A stretch of DNA of 64,000 nt. Origin: Eunapius fragilis. Lineage: Eukaryota; Porifera; Demospongiae; Spongillida; Spongillidae. Of this stretch, positions 44,501-56,006 are shown piece by piece (within the stretch, counting starts at the first letter, position 1; every line of letters starts with the position of its first letter). Where the stretch lies: contig OY811971.1 in NCBI GenBank assembly GCA_963681505.1, positions 297,501 through 361,500 on the forward strand, read 5' to 3'. The notes under the pieces were generated by a model. It ran no database searches, was not told the origin of the DNA, and worked only from the letters and a program-made list of their open reading frames with translations. The position numbers were made by a program, and so were the translations under genes.

Positions 44501-46176
44501 CCTCTGGCTATGCATTTGTTTAGATTGTTGTGACCAACCATGGTTACGAAGAGGTACACACTTTCACCTTCCAAGCAAGATCTTGGTCAGTCCCTAGGTC
44601 GCAAAGCTTTTGCAACAAATACATTTCAAACTGCCTGTGTTTTGAGGCAGTACTTATTTTAAAAGATGCTGATTGAATTGAGAGCCGCATTTTTGCGTCT
44701 TTCATCTGATTCTACCCTCCTGACAAGTTTCATAGGGATAAACTCTTCGTCACAATACAATCAAAGGCACCACTTCTCCATGGAGTCAGGTTTACTGCTG
44801 GCTTCGAATATAGTGTGGTTACATGTACATGGTCATTGATTGATAAACTAGGTAGAAATCACGAGATAGTTAAAAGCTGGAGTCACTCAATGAAGAAAAC
44901 TATACCAATTGACCATGTAAGTTATTAATTTCCCCCCCCCCCCCCCCCATATTGTTAATAATTATGACTTTATTTCAACAAGTGTAGGACTCTGCTACTG
45001 TAACCCAGGCATGCTTCTCAAACATCACACAACAGCAGCATGTTGTCAGCCTTGGGTCTCCTATGGCATTGCCAGTCATAACTGCACACTCCTGCAATGA
45101 ATCATCGATCTATCAGTCACCAAGTAGGTGAGATGTTTCACCGTTTGGTGCTATTTTGGGTAAAAAACCTCCAGGTAGTGTGATACCTATAAAAATACAA
45201 TTACATAGGTGGTGCTGCATCTTCATCACAAGTGTATGGTATGTTGATTCATCAATTCTGATGTCACCATGTGCTCTGCATGCCACATATATCCAACTGT
45301 AGAGGGACACCATATCCAGCCACCATTAATGGTACGTCAGTCACAGCTGCTCAGGTGTACAATGTATGCTTTAGTAGACCGATGTGATGAATCAGCTATC
45401 TACCAGTCACCAAGTAGTCTAGATATTTCGCCTCTCATGAGGCAACTCTACTCAACGTAGTCTCCGTCTCTGGGCTGAAAGCATATCATTGCTTGAACGG
45501 TCAGCAGCCTATACATATGGATTACAGTCACTGTAGAGCACAACATAGAATACGTAGTACACAAACACTTACCATTTTGTTACGCAGTGTGCTTCGTTGA
45601 CCACAAGAGCAACAAGATGTACAACATGAACAGATAAGCGAACCATTTGCCTCCAAAGCGTGTTTGTGAAAAGGAGTTCCAGAACGATATGAAGCTTTCC
45701 ATTCATCACTCTGACTTGCAAATCCTTGTCATTCCTTATCTCCCCAGTGATGCAAGTTGCTGACAATCCTTTGGTCCTTATAGCAGTGACCTTATAAGTA
45801 TAATTACTATACATGGCCTTTTAACCACGTCACACAAATCCTTCACTGGTGGAATCAGAGGTGACACAACGAGGACTATGCTTCCTTTACAGCCAAGCAA
45901 TTTGTCACATGCGTATGGTAGCACTGAATACATCAGCGATTTGCCGTATCCAGTTGGCTAACTGGCGAAAACATCTTTTTCTTGCATGAAGGCCTCAGTG
46001 GACCTTTGAACCGCAATATTATATCATGCGGAAATGATAACGTTTATTGCGGTCGAGATTAGTTCTAAAATTAGATTGCCGTACTATTTTTGGACATAAA
46101 CATTGAGGGACTCTCGTCGTTCTTATTTATTTACATGCGATAATCGTTACGTCATGTTGGTCTAGGGACGAGACAA
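43328..46176. mobile_element. MULE-like transposon carrying a RecQ-type helicase remnant
   Basis: Left terminus TAGTCTCATCCCCAGACC (43328, duplicated at 44122). The right terminus ends GGTCTAGGGACGAGACAA. Terminal inverted repeats extend through ATGACGTAGCGATTATCG and ACATAAACATTGAGGGA to AACGTTTATTGCGGTC. The flanks TGGAACCGC and CGGAATTGC differ only by C/T changes and look like a decayed 9-bp duplication. The interior holds remnants of the frame seen at 7550-7852 (about 44534-44790) and of a RecQ-like helicase (45560-46020). Confidence 0.75.
45560..46020 (-). pseudogene. RecQ-like helicase remnant in the MULE
   Basis: The minus strand reads QEKDVFAS, stop, then PTGYGKSLMYSVLPYACDKL (Walker A at 45937-45957) and SIVLVVSPLI. 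In the next frame it reads IRTKGLSATCITGEI, MNGKLHIVLELLFTNTLWRQ and LVALVVNEAHCVTKW, the helicase DEAH motif with D changed to N. A stop, a frameshift and the altered DEAH box show that it is dead. The order and spacing match superfamily 2 RecQ helicases. Confidence 0.75.
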
Positions 46177-46509
46177 CGGAATTGCTGCCATTGACACGGG
46201 ATTTAATGTAACCAGAGATTACAGACCGGTCTTTAATCTCTGATGTTGCCGACATAAGCACGTCTGGCACGTGCGAGACATATATATGATTAGACTGCGT
46301 GGTTAATTTTAATAATACTCATATGAACATAATAACATTGAAGTCGCGTGAGAGTTTACCCGCGTACTGAGGTTGTACATCGGTTGTTACTGATCCCGTG
46401 TTCTTCTCGGCCCGGCGCTAGATACTTCGTAAGTTGTTCATTTCACACCAAGTAATTAGCGATAATTTTATTTTCACTCTCACTCACACCTGCAAATTAG
46501 CGCCGCCCC

Positions 46510-47640
46510 ATGGCCGCTAAACAGGTGCCACAGGTAGAGGCTTGTAAGGAAAACGTTAACATTCCTGAGAGGAAAAGGAAGAAAAATGGGAGCAGAATTG
46601 CACTGAAGCAAAAGAAAGGATACTTGGGTAAGCAGTGTACATATACTATGATGGATAAGAGCATGACATCACTACCACCACTCCCTGTCTTGCTATTTTA
46701 AGAGAACAAAGCCAATGAAAGGTATGGAGGGACTCCTGTACTGAAAGATGGAGGAAGTGGGCAGGGCCTTGCTGTGGATGGAGAAAGTGGGCAGGGCCTT
46801 GCAGTGGATGGAGGAAGTGGGCAAGGCCTTGCAGTGGATGGAGGAAGTGGGCAGGGCCTTGCAGTGGATAGAGGAAGTGGGCAGGGCCTTGCTGTGGATG
46901 GAGAAAGTGGGCAGGGCCTTGCGGTGGATGGAAGTGGGCAGGGCCTTGCAGTGGATGGAGGAAGTGGGCAGGGCCTTGCAGTGGATAGAGGAAGTGGGCA
47001 AGGCCTTGCAGTGGATGGAAGTGGGCAGGGCCTTGCAGTGGATGGAGGAAGTGGGCAGGGCCTTGCAGTGGATGGAAGTGGGCAGGGCCTTGCAGTGGAT
47101 GGAAGAAGTGGGCAGGGCCTTGCAGTGGATGGAGGAAGTGGGCAAGGCCTTGCAGTGGATGGAGGAAGTGGGCAGGGCCTTGCAGTGGATGGAGGACGTG
47201 GGCAGGGCCTTGCTGTGAATGGAGGAAGTGGGCAGGGCCTTGCTGTGAATGGAGGAAGTGGGCAGGGCCTTGCGGTGGATGGAGGAAGTGGGCAGGGCCT
47301 TGCAGTGGATGGAGGAAGTGGGCAGGGCCTTGCTGTGAATGGAGGAAGTGGGCAGGGCCTTGCTGTGAATGGAGGAAGTGGGCAGGGCCTTGCGGTGGAT
47401 GGAGGAAGTGGGCAGGGCCTTGCAGTGGATGGAGGAAGTGAGCAGGGCCTTGCTGAGGTCATAAATGCCAATGAAGGGCCAACCAATGGTTCAGATGAAG
47501 AAATTTTTTTTTACGGTTCAGATCTGTTGGCTGAAGCCCAAAGTAAATGGTCACCTAGAAAGGGTGAATATGTAAGTGGACATGTCCATTCTTCAACCGA
47601 AGGCTATAACAGAGCTGCTAAAAAGCACAATGACCAATAG
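46510..47640 (+). CDS. GSGQGLAVDG-repeat protein gene (two exons, 351 aa, intact)
   Basis: Exon 1 is 46510-46627 (MAAKQVPQVEACKENVNIPE, then a basic ERKRKKNGSRIALKQKKG stretch). A 75-bp GT-AG intron follows, and exon 2 is 46703-47640. The protein carries 24 tandem copies of a 10-residue unit GSGQGLAVDG, three of them 9 residues long, and then a unique acidic-to-basic tail EEIFFYGSDLLAEAQSKWSP to ...RAAKKHNDQ. Units are 30 or 27 bp, so length changes never shift the frame. There is no signal peptide or membrane segment. Function is unknown; the basic N-terminus suggests nucleic-acid or nuclear association. The paralogue at 9704-10201 is broken, with only about five repeats. Confidence 0.65.
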
Positions 47641-48950
47641 CCCTCCAGGTGGACATAATTATGGGTGTGTGTAATACCAATCAACTACATGATGGTGCAA
47701 TTGTATATCACTGATATTGCATATTGTAAACCTGTTGTGCTATTTATAGTAGTAAGCAGACTGTTTACATTTCTTCTCTCAAACACTAAACATCTGCACA
47801 TCAAAGTTTGGTTAGTTAACACTCCAGTTATACCCTGGACCCCCGGTATGTACACCACATCATGGCCACACACCCCTGAACAACATGTGGCCAATCTGGT
47901 CAGTTGAACCCAGAAGTTGGTCAGGTCCAAGCATGCCCCCTTGATTCATTCACGTACACGTAATTAATTTAATTCTCTGTGAGTCGACAATATTCAACTC
48001 ATGCAGTGTGATAGTAGGCCCGGGGGGGAGGGAGGGGGAACCTGACCTGGGGAATTTTTAGAATGGTGCTAGCCCTACCCCTCCATCCCCGTTTATATAA
48101 GTGGGAGAAGATTGGGGGGAGAGCATTTCATATAAGAAAAATCCTATGTAATTGTAACAGAACCAAAAGAAGTGCTAAATATGGGAGTCAACCCTTCTTT
48201 GAGTTTGGTGTGGAAATCCAATGTCTTGTCCCCAACTGTGCACTTTACCCCCTGCGTTACCTCTTGTGTCACATCCATAGCACGTTCAACCATAAGAGTA
48301 AGGATTGGTTTATGAATCTAATTTCTTACGTACAGCCCATGTTTCGCCATCAAATCCTATGACACATGTGTCTTCTATTGTTGCACTCATGTCTTCTTGC
48401 TATAAAGAACATCACTTCCACTTTCCCATTCTTAACTTCGAGCACACCCAAGATTGTAGTAGTAATACGCCCAGTGCTGGCAATGATCTCACAGCACACA
48501 ATACCGAGCTGAGTATATATCAGTAATAAAAAGCAACTACACTGGAGTGCTCTGCATACAAGACCTCCATGTCACCTAATAAAACGATGTTCTTTCTCTA
48601 CTATGTGATGTTCAAGCCATAAAGATACCTACTAGACAATGTGATTCAGTCCCACAAGTTTGGCCATTTTATACACAGTACCCACTGTGCACACCCTGTG
48701 CTTCACGATGTACTAATGATACCCAATCTTATGGACTACCAGAAGGCTCTCCGGTAGCTTACCCCCCCCCCCCCCCCCCACCTCCAGTCCCAAAGATTTA
48801 AACAGCATCAGATGTTTCCAACCCATTACTATATAAGATATATTGGTTCAACAGTGAAATTATGTTCGCAGACACATGAAGATGGTAAGTACTGGCAAGT
48901 CAAAGACGTCCGTTCCTCGTTCCAAGCCAGGGCTGTCGAAGTTCGATGTA
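47641..48950. other. Downstream flank, no gene recognised
   Basis: Aligns with unit A to about 48075, then is unit-specific to 48950. It contains a poly-C tract (48763-48779). Open frames near 48063-48526 show no family features. Confidence 0.45.
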
Positions 48951-49029
48951 TGCCTGGCTGCATTCAAATTAGATCAATAACTTAGCTACTCTCATGATTC
49001 ACAGGAGCGACAGAACAGCAGATATTGAC
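48951..49029 (+). pseudogene. hAT transposase remnant, 5' part (unit B)
   Basis: Counterpart of about 11122-11202, ending in GATATTGAC, the target of the inserted MULE. The rest of the transposase seen in unit A is missing. Confidence 0.6.
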
Positions 49030-49255
49030 TAGTCTCGTACCCAGACCCAATCTTACGTAAGCATTATCGCTTATAGTATAATGCTACGTACATAGGGTCT
49101 GGGACATAAGTCGATAGAAGTTGTTCTGTGCGCCGGAATGTCGGCGCGTCCAATCAAAATCGAGAGCTTGCGTGACGTCACGTTAACTACATTTCAAGCC
49201 TAGGAATGTGTATTTGACGTCACCTTAATTACATTCCAATGTGTAAAACACACCT

Positions 49256-49420
49256 TTGATGATTGAGAAAGGAATGGATTCTGTCATCACACGTGTGGCA
49301 GAAAAGCTCGGCTACATGTACTACAACATTCGTCCAAATCAGAGCAAGGCAGTTAAGGCATTTCTGGAAGGAAACGATGTCTTCTTAAGCTTGCCGATTG
49401 TGACGTTAGCTCACTTTTCA
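49256..49420 (+). pseudogene. RecQ-like helicase N-terminal fragment
   Basis: Reads VAEKLGYMYYNIRPNQSKAV and KAFLEGNDVFLSLPIVT, the region leading into the Walker A of RecQ-like helicases (R-x-x-Q-xx-A, then S-L-P-T-G). The reading departs from the helicase exactly where TGSGKS should follow. Confidence 0.65.
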
Positions 49421-49598
49421 CTGCCTAAATCCCATATAAGGCAATTAGCATGTAAGGCAATTAGTGTGTGTGTTATGGTGTGGGTGTGTTATGGTGTGTG
49501 TGTGTTATGGTGTGTTATAACGTACACCAAACGACAACAGCCATGCTGGAAATGTGTATATGTCTTCTAACTGGAGAGGTGTGCTTTATTTGGGGTTA

Positions 49599-49937
49599 TT
49601 ATGATCTGTTGATTGCAACACGTTTCACCCCTCTGCGTTCCGTTAGTGACGTGCTCGTTAGAGATGTTGATTGCGCTGTTGATTGCGTTTGCAACCATTT
49701 TGATGAGCTAGACAGCTTGCTAACTAGCTCCGCTTCTAGGCTCTTGTACTGACGTTTCAGATTTAGGTACTTGTTTACAGCTTCATAACACGGCCTTTTG
49801 CATACATAACCTGTGCTTAACTCGCTTGCAAAATCTATCTCATTCTCAATACACAGAGAAACTAGACCGTCTTTGCACTGCTTCGACTCGAGACTTTGAA
49901 GCGATCGCCTGTTTTTCCTTGTCCAAAACGGCACCAC
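49599..49937 (-). CDS. Minus-strand transposon open frame, Cys-containing
   Basis: The 112-residue frame reads STGYVCKRPCYEAVNKYLNL and then KRQYKSLEAELVSKL, a cysteine pair followed by a coiled-coil-like helix. It may be the N-terminal zinc-binding part of the protein whose C-terminal half occurs at 7550-7852. The start codon falls near the right terminal repeat. Confidence 0.4.
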   Translation of the reverse strand: MVPFWTRKNRRSLQSLESKQCKDGLVSLCIENEIDFASELSTGYVCKRPCYEAVNKYLNLKRQYKSLEAELVSKLSSSSKWLQTQSTAQSTSLTSTSLTERRGVKRVAINRS

Positions 49938-50131
49938 GGCACACTTTGCAGCGATCCATAATTAAATTCCAACATTCCAATTGATAATTATTATGTAACA
50001 TCTAACATTCCAATCACATTCCACAGAACAACTTCTATCGACTTATGTCCCAGACCCTATGTACGTAGCATTATACTATAAGCGATAATGCTTACGTACG
50101 ATTGGGTCTGGGTACGAGACCAGATATTGAC

Positions 50132-51178
50132 CTGGACGACGTTGCCTGAGTTTGCCTCTAGAAATGAAAACCGAAAACGTTTGGTGTGTAGACGTGTAAT
50201 CGAAATCGATCATTTACGTAACGTAGGCATATACGTAACGCGCGTTTCTATTTCCAGAGGGAGGTACCAAGGAATATAATTTGAGAATACAGAAAATCAG
50301 CCCCTCCCCCCCACTTAAAAAACCACTCGTATGTACGCAATACGCACATTCAACTTTAAACACTTCTACAACCATGGTGAAAAAAAAAGGCAATAGTTCT
50401 ACACATACGCTGTAAGTACCTTCTGTCTCGTTCGGTTCCCGCTTTCAGTTTGGCCATAGAATTTGACGGGAGAACAAAGATGGTCGGTTTCCTCCATTGG
50501 TAAGCCATATGATTTTGTGCCATAAATAGAACAGTGGTGCCGGTTCAGAGGTGGGTTGTCTAGGGTCGTTGGAGCACAAGCTGCAGTTGTACTCCACACC
50601 GCCACGTGCCGGCCATTGAAAAATTCAGTCTCGTGCCCAGACCAGCGTACGTCACCAGAATTGAAATATAATTATTAGGAACGTCACAGCAGCTTGGAGA
50701 GAACCTTCATCACATGCACATGTGCTTAGTATTACTACCTTTGGCTTTTTCACACGCTTTTGAGGAGTATCAATTCATGCCCTGCGAAAAAATGCATGGA
50801 ATCATTGTGCGATTGAACACAAAATAACAAATCTTGATATAGTTCTATTTGCATGCAACCATTCTGCTGGATCGCTGTATTGCAATGGCGATGGTCAGTA
50901 ATGATGAACTGAATCCACATGGCTTTTAGGCTTTTGACACCTTCAGGTAGGCCTGTGAGGTTCAGATAAGTACCAGTACCAGACGCAGATGGACTCAAGT
51001 AAGGAGACACACCAGCTGCAGTAACCAACAAAATAAATTTAAAGAATCTATCTACTTCTGTGGCAACAACACTGGTGTGAGTTGAAACATGCACTGTCAT
51101 AAGGATCCCTCTAGTTCAAATGACGATTGTATTAATACCGATGTATAATCAGGAGACAAAATAAAATACACAAGACAC
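50132..51178. other. hAT remnant 3' part and module X (unit B)
   Basis: 50132-50200 continues the hAT reading (LDDVA... ASRNENRKRLVC). From about 50310 the sequence matches unit A 12690-14180 with large deletions. Minus-strand readings FYGQTESGNRTRQK, MQIELYQDLLFCVQSHND, GTGTYLNLTGLPEGV and LMTVHVSTHTSVVATEV are kept. The region ends at the 29-bp minisatellite. Confidence 0.45.
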
Positions 51179-54100
51179 AGTCACCCCTCCCTTCCACCAT
51201 TGGTACAGTCACCCCTCCCTTCCACCATTGGTACAGTCACCCCTCCCTTCCACCATTGGTACAGTCACCCCTCCCCTTCCACCATTGGCACAGTCATCCC
51301 TCCCCTTCCACCATTGGTACAGTCACCCCTCCCCTTCCACCATTGGCACAGTCACCCCTTCCTTTCCACCATTGGCACAGTCACCCCTTCCTTTCCAACA
51401 TTGGCACAGACACCCCTCCCCTTCCACCATTGGTACAGTCACCCCTCCCCTGCCACCATTGGCACAGTCACCCCTTCATTTCCACCATTGGCACAGACAC
51501 CCCTCCCCTTCCACCATTGGTACAGTCACCCCTCCCCTTCCACCATTGGTACAGTCACCCCTCCCCTTCCACCATTGGTACAGTCACCCCTCCCTTTCCA
51601 CCATTGGCACAGTCACCCCTTCCTTTCCACCATTGGCACAGTCACCCCTTCCTTTCCACCATTGGCACAGACACCCGTCCCTTCCACCATTGGTACAGTC
51701 ACCCCTCCCTTCCACCATTGGTACAGTCACCCCTCCCCTTCCACCATTGGCACAGTCACCCCTCCCCTTCCACCATTGGTACGGTCACCCCTCCCCTTCC
51801 ACCATTGGCACAGTCACCCCTTCCTTTCCACCATTGGCACAGTCCCCCTCCCCTTCCACCATTGGCACAGTCACCCCTCCCCTTCCACCATTGGCACAGT
51901 CACCCCTCCCCTTCCACCATTGGTACAGTCACCCCTCCCCTTCCACCATTGGCACAGTCACCCCTTCCTTTCCACCATTGGCACAGACACCCCTCCCCTT
52001 CCACCATTGGTACAGTCACCCCTCCCCTTCCACCATTGGCACAGTCACCCCTCCCCCTTCCACCATTGGCACAGTCACCCCTTCCTTTCCACCATTGGCA
52101 CAGTCATGCACCCCTTCCCTTCTACCATTGGTACAGTCACCCCTCCCCTTCCACCATTGGTACAGTCACCCCTCCTTCCTTTCAACCATTGGCACAGTCA
52201 CACCTCCCCTTCCACCATTGGCACAGTCACCCCTCCCCTTCCACCACTCGTACAGTCACCCCTCCCCTTCCACCATTCGCACAGTCACCCCTTCCTTTCC
52301 ACCATTGGCACAGTCACCCCTCCCCTTCCACCATTGGTACAGTCACCCCTCCCCTTCCACCATTGGCACGGTCACCCCTTCCTTTCCACCATTGGCACAG
52401 TCACCCCTTCCTTTCCATCATTGGCACAGACACCCCTCCCCTTCTACCATTGGTACAGTCACCCCTCCCCTGCCACCATTGGCACAGACACCCCTTCCTT
52501 TCCACCATTGGCACAGTCACCCCTCCCCTTCCACCATTGGTACAGTCACCCCTTCCTTTCCACCATTGGTACAGTTACCCCTCCCCTTCCAGTATTGGCA
52601 CAGTCACCCCTCCCTCTTCCACCATTGGCACAGTCACCCCTTCCTTTCCACCATTGGCACAGTCACCCCTTCCTTTCCACCATTGGCACAGACACCCCTC
52701 CCCTTCCACCATTGGTACAGTCACCCCTTCCCTTCCACCATTGGCACAGACACCCCTCCCTTTCCACCATTGGCACAGTCACCCCTTCCTTTCCACCATT
52801 GGCACAGACACCCCTCCCCTTCCACCATTGGCACAGTCACCCCTCCCCTTCCACCATTGGTACATTCACCCCTCCCCTTCCACCATTGGCACAGACACCC
52901 CTCCCCTTCCACCATTGGCACAGTCACCCCTCCCCTTCCACCACTCGTACAGTCACCCCTCCCCTTCCACCATTCGCACAGTCACCCCTTCCTTTCCACC
53001 ATTGGCACAGTCACCCCTCCCCTTCCACCATTGGTACAGTCACCCCTCCCCTTCCACCATTGGCACGGTCACCCCTTCCTTTCCACCATTGGCACAGTCA
53101 CCCCTTCCTTTCCATCATTGGCACAGACACCCCTCCCCTTCTACCATTGGTACAGTCACCCCTCCCCTGCCACCATTGGCACAGACACCCCTTCCTTTCC
53201 ACCATTGGCACAGTCACCCCTCCCCTTCCACCATTGGTACAGTCACCCCTTCCTTTCCACCATTGGTACAGTTACCCCTCCCCTTCCAGTATTGGCACAG
53301 TCACCCCTCCCTCTTCCACCATTGGCACAGTCACCCCTTCCTTTCCACCATTGGCACAGTCACCCCTTCCTTTCCACCATTGGCACAGACACCCCTCCCC
53401 TTCCACCATTGGTACAGTCACCCCTTCCCTTCCACCATTGGCACAGACACCCCTCCCTTTCCACCATTGGCACAGTCACCCCTTCCTTTCCACCATTGGC
53501 ACAGACACCCCTCCCCTTCCACCATTGGCACAGTCACCCCTCCCCTTCCACCATTGGTACATTCACCCCTCCCCTTCCACCATTGGCACAGACACCCCTC
53601 CCCTTCCACCATTGGCATAGTCACCCCTCCCCTTCCACCATTGGCACAGACACCCCTCCCCTTCCACCATTGGCACAGACACCCCTCCCCCTTCCACCAT
53701 TGGTACAGACACCCCTCCCCTTCCACCATTGGTACAGTCACCCCTCCCCTTCCACCATTGGCACAGTCACCCCTCCTTCCTTTCAACCATTGGCACAGTC
53801 ACCCCTCAGCTTCCACCATTGGTACAGTCACCCCTCCCCTTCCACCATTGGCACAGTCACCCCTCCCCTTCCACCATTGGCACAGTCACCCCTCCCCTTC
53901 CACCATTGGCACAGTCACCCCTTCCTTTCCACCATTGGCACAGACACCCCTCCCCTTCCACCATTGGTACAGTCACCCCTCCCCTTCCACCATTGGCACA
54001 GTCACCCCTTCCTTTCCACCATTGGCACAGACACCCCTCCCCTTCCACCATTGGTACAGTCACCCCTACCCCTTCCACCATTGGTACAGTCACCCCTCCC

Positions 54101-54306
54101 CTTCCACCATTGGTACAGTCACCCCTTCCCCTTCCACCATTGGCACAGTCACCCCTCCCCTTGGACCACCATTGGCACAATCACCCCACCCCTTCCACCA
54201 TTGGTACAGTCACCCCTCCCCTTCCACCATTGGTACAGTCACCCCTCCCCTTGGACCACCATTGGCACAATCACCCCTCCCCTTCCACCATTGGCACAAT
54301 CACAGC
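51179..54306. repeat. 29-bp minisatellite, about 108 units
   Basis: The unit is CACAGTCACCCCTCCCCTTC plus CACCATTGG with 28- to 30-bp variants. Marker variants (CCACTCGTACAG, TACATTCACCCC, CCAGTATTGG) recur 696 bp apart, showing that 24 units were duplicated as a block (about 52200-52900 and 52900-53600). All three plus-strand frames stay open for up to 1046 codons, because a 29-bp unit cycles frames and has no stop. This is not a gene. Confidence 0.97.
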
Positions 54307-55074
54307 TCTCCTTACTGATCACGCATCAACGATCACGTTTTGTAAGCACCAATGATCACATTTTGTAAAAACAGTCGTGAACATTAATTGTTGAGGGGCG
54401 TGTGTATGGCTTCCACACAATTGCTATACAGTCACGCTTCCACCAATGGCCTATTAGTACAGAATCTTAGGTCGTGTGAATATCATTAGTGGGTAAATGG
54501 TTCTTCGTGGCGGATACTGCACGCGCACCACAAATTTGGTATCAACGATCAGATCAATTCGTGGATATATGTGAAGTTTCATTTATATCTGTACGCTTTC
54601 CTGCTAACTAACTTACTTAGTTTCGCTGATACTTCCTAAAAGAAGGTAAACGTTTTTGTATTGTACTTCTACGTGTGGTATAAAACGACCGAGTATTGGT
54701 TGTGTACTTTTCCCATGTATTGAAGCGAACAAACTAGCTTGAAGTATTAATATTACGCTGTAGCCTAAAATCGCCATGTACTCTATAATCCATAACCAAG
54801 CTTAGCCATGCTCGCGAGTGAGCGAGAGAATAATCCGCTCAGAAGCGCATGATCAAAAACACATATTAGAGAAGAGGTTTGTGGTACTCGTGATCGGTGT
54901 AAGAGTGGGTCAATATGTTCGCTTGCAAATATAAGTTTACTTCCCACCCTTTCTTTTTTTTTCACCACTAATCGCAATCTTTTACAATGAAGTTTTTAAT
55001 GCATTCAGCTGATGGTTATTTAAAGGCTACAGAGCATATACTTAGCGTTTCCAATGTTTTAATACAGCGCACAA

Positions 55075-55635
55075 ATGACCACTGACCAAACAAGCAGAAA
55101 GAGAAAGATGGACCACAGCAGAGGACCACTGCAGGAGCATGGTAGCCATCTTGGTGAGTGGTACGAATGTAATGACGTCTGAGAACAATTTCACCATGCA
55201 ACACCTGTCTTGGTATTTTAAGGGAATGAAAAAGATGTAAAGAGCTATCCTAGTAGAAAGAGGCGTGGTAATGGCGGAAGAGGTGTGGCCAGAGGAAGAG
55301 GACAGAAAAAGTGTGTCAAAAAAGTAGTTGTTTTGAGCACAGATACAAAACTGAACCATCACGACCATGGGGAAATATTTGAGACTACCAAATCTGCAAG
55401 TTACAAATGGAGGGCCATAGGAAGGGAACTTGGCTTCACAGAGGGTGAGCTGGATGCCATAGTACGTGAACCTGGACGGTATGGGGAAGAGGACTATTAT
55501 GCGGCTATGTTGATGAGGTGGTTGGACTGGGCACCACCCAACCATGACCATCCGTCCATCCATAGTCTGTCTTCTGCTCTTCGTGCAGTGGGCAAAGAGA
55601 TACAGGCATTGGACCTTTGTGAAATATACGAGTAG
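55075..55635 (+). CDS. Death-domain protein gene 2 (two exons, 163 aa)
   Basis: Exon 1 is 55075-55153 and exon 2 is 55223-55635, with a 69-bp intron. It is closely related to the genes at 27773 and 58598 and has three fewer codons (GHC lost from the STDGHC segment). The basic N-terminus and death domain are preserved (WRAIGRELGFTEGELDAI, DYYAAMLMRWLDWAPP, LRAVGKEIQALDL). The promoter region shares TATAAAA at about 54675 and an inverted repeat near 54885-54980 with gene 3. No lesion was seen. Confidence 0.8.
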
Positions 55636-55719
55636 TTATTGATAAAAGTAGTTACTTGATGTTATTTTGTTGTTGTATGTTGTATTTGAATTACAATCAT
55701 CACACACAATCACATCACA

Positions 55720-55870
55720 ACAGTTGGTCTGGGAGGGTTAACAGTACATATTCCAGAGTTGTTGCTACCACGGTAGAGAGCCATGTCACAAGCTTTAGTA
55801 GTTCTAATGACCTCAAGTGCCACATCCCATGGAGGTACCCTGGTGTGATGGGAGGGAGGTGGTAATAAAT
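55720..55870. repeat. Conserved block downstream of death-domain gene 2
   Basis: Second copy of the block at 28490-28640, open on the plus strand to TAA (…SRVVATTVESHVTSF). Confidence 0.55.
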
Positions 55871-55876
55871 GACCTC

Positions 55877-55927
55877 ACCTTTTCTACTGTATCTAGAGCC
55901 CAAAGGTAGAAGGTACATATGGCCGGT
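55877..55927 (-). pseudogene. FDFT1: Truncated squalene synthase exon 3
   Basis: Minus strand [16 protein letters not shown] with acceptor CAG retained. Same truncation as the other module copies. Confidence 0.75.
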
Positions 55928-55948
55928 CTGTGTGTTTGTGTGTGTGTG

Positions 55949-56006
<58 letters not shown>

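Larger units (their letters stand above)
49030..50122. mobile_element. 1093-bp MULE-like element, exact 9-bp duplication
   Basis: Terminal inverted repeats of about 100 bp start TAGTCTCGTACCCAGACC and end GGTCTGGGTACGAGACCA. The target duplication GATATTGAC lies at 49021-49029 and 50123-50131. Each terminal repeat itself contains CCCAGACCC and GGGTCTGGG and can fold alone. The interior has a RecQ N-terminal fragment (49256-49420) and a minus-strand frame (49599-49937). Confidence 0.92.

Noticed and set aside
46698..47486. 262-codon minus-strand frame (ARPCPLPPST repeats) and a 156-codon plus-strand alternative frame at the repeat-protein gene
   Set aside because: The chosen plus-strand frame is the only one with unique flanking coding sequence, a fitting intron and conserved ends. 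The others end at the repeat borders.
51200..54368. Plus-strand open frames of 806-1046 codons
   Set aside because: The 29-bp unit cycles through all frames without stops, so three overlapping frames give the same Pro/His-rich peptide. No start, splice or flanking coding context exists, and the array sits in an intron-derived position.
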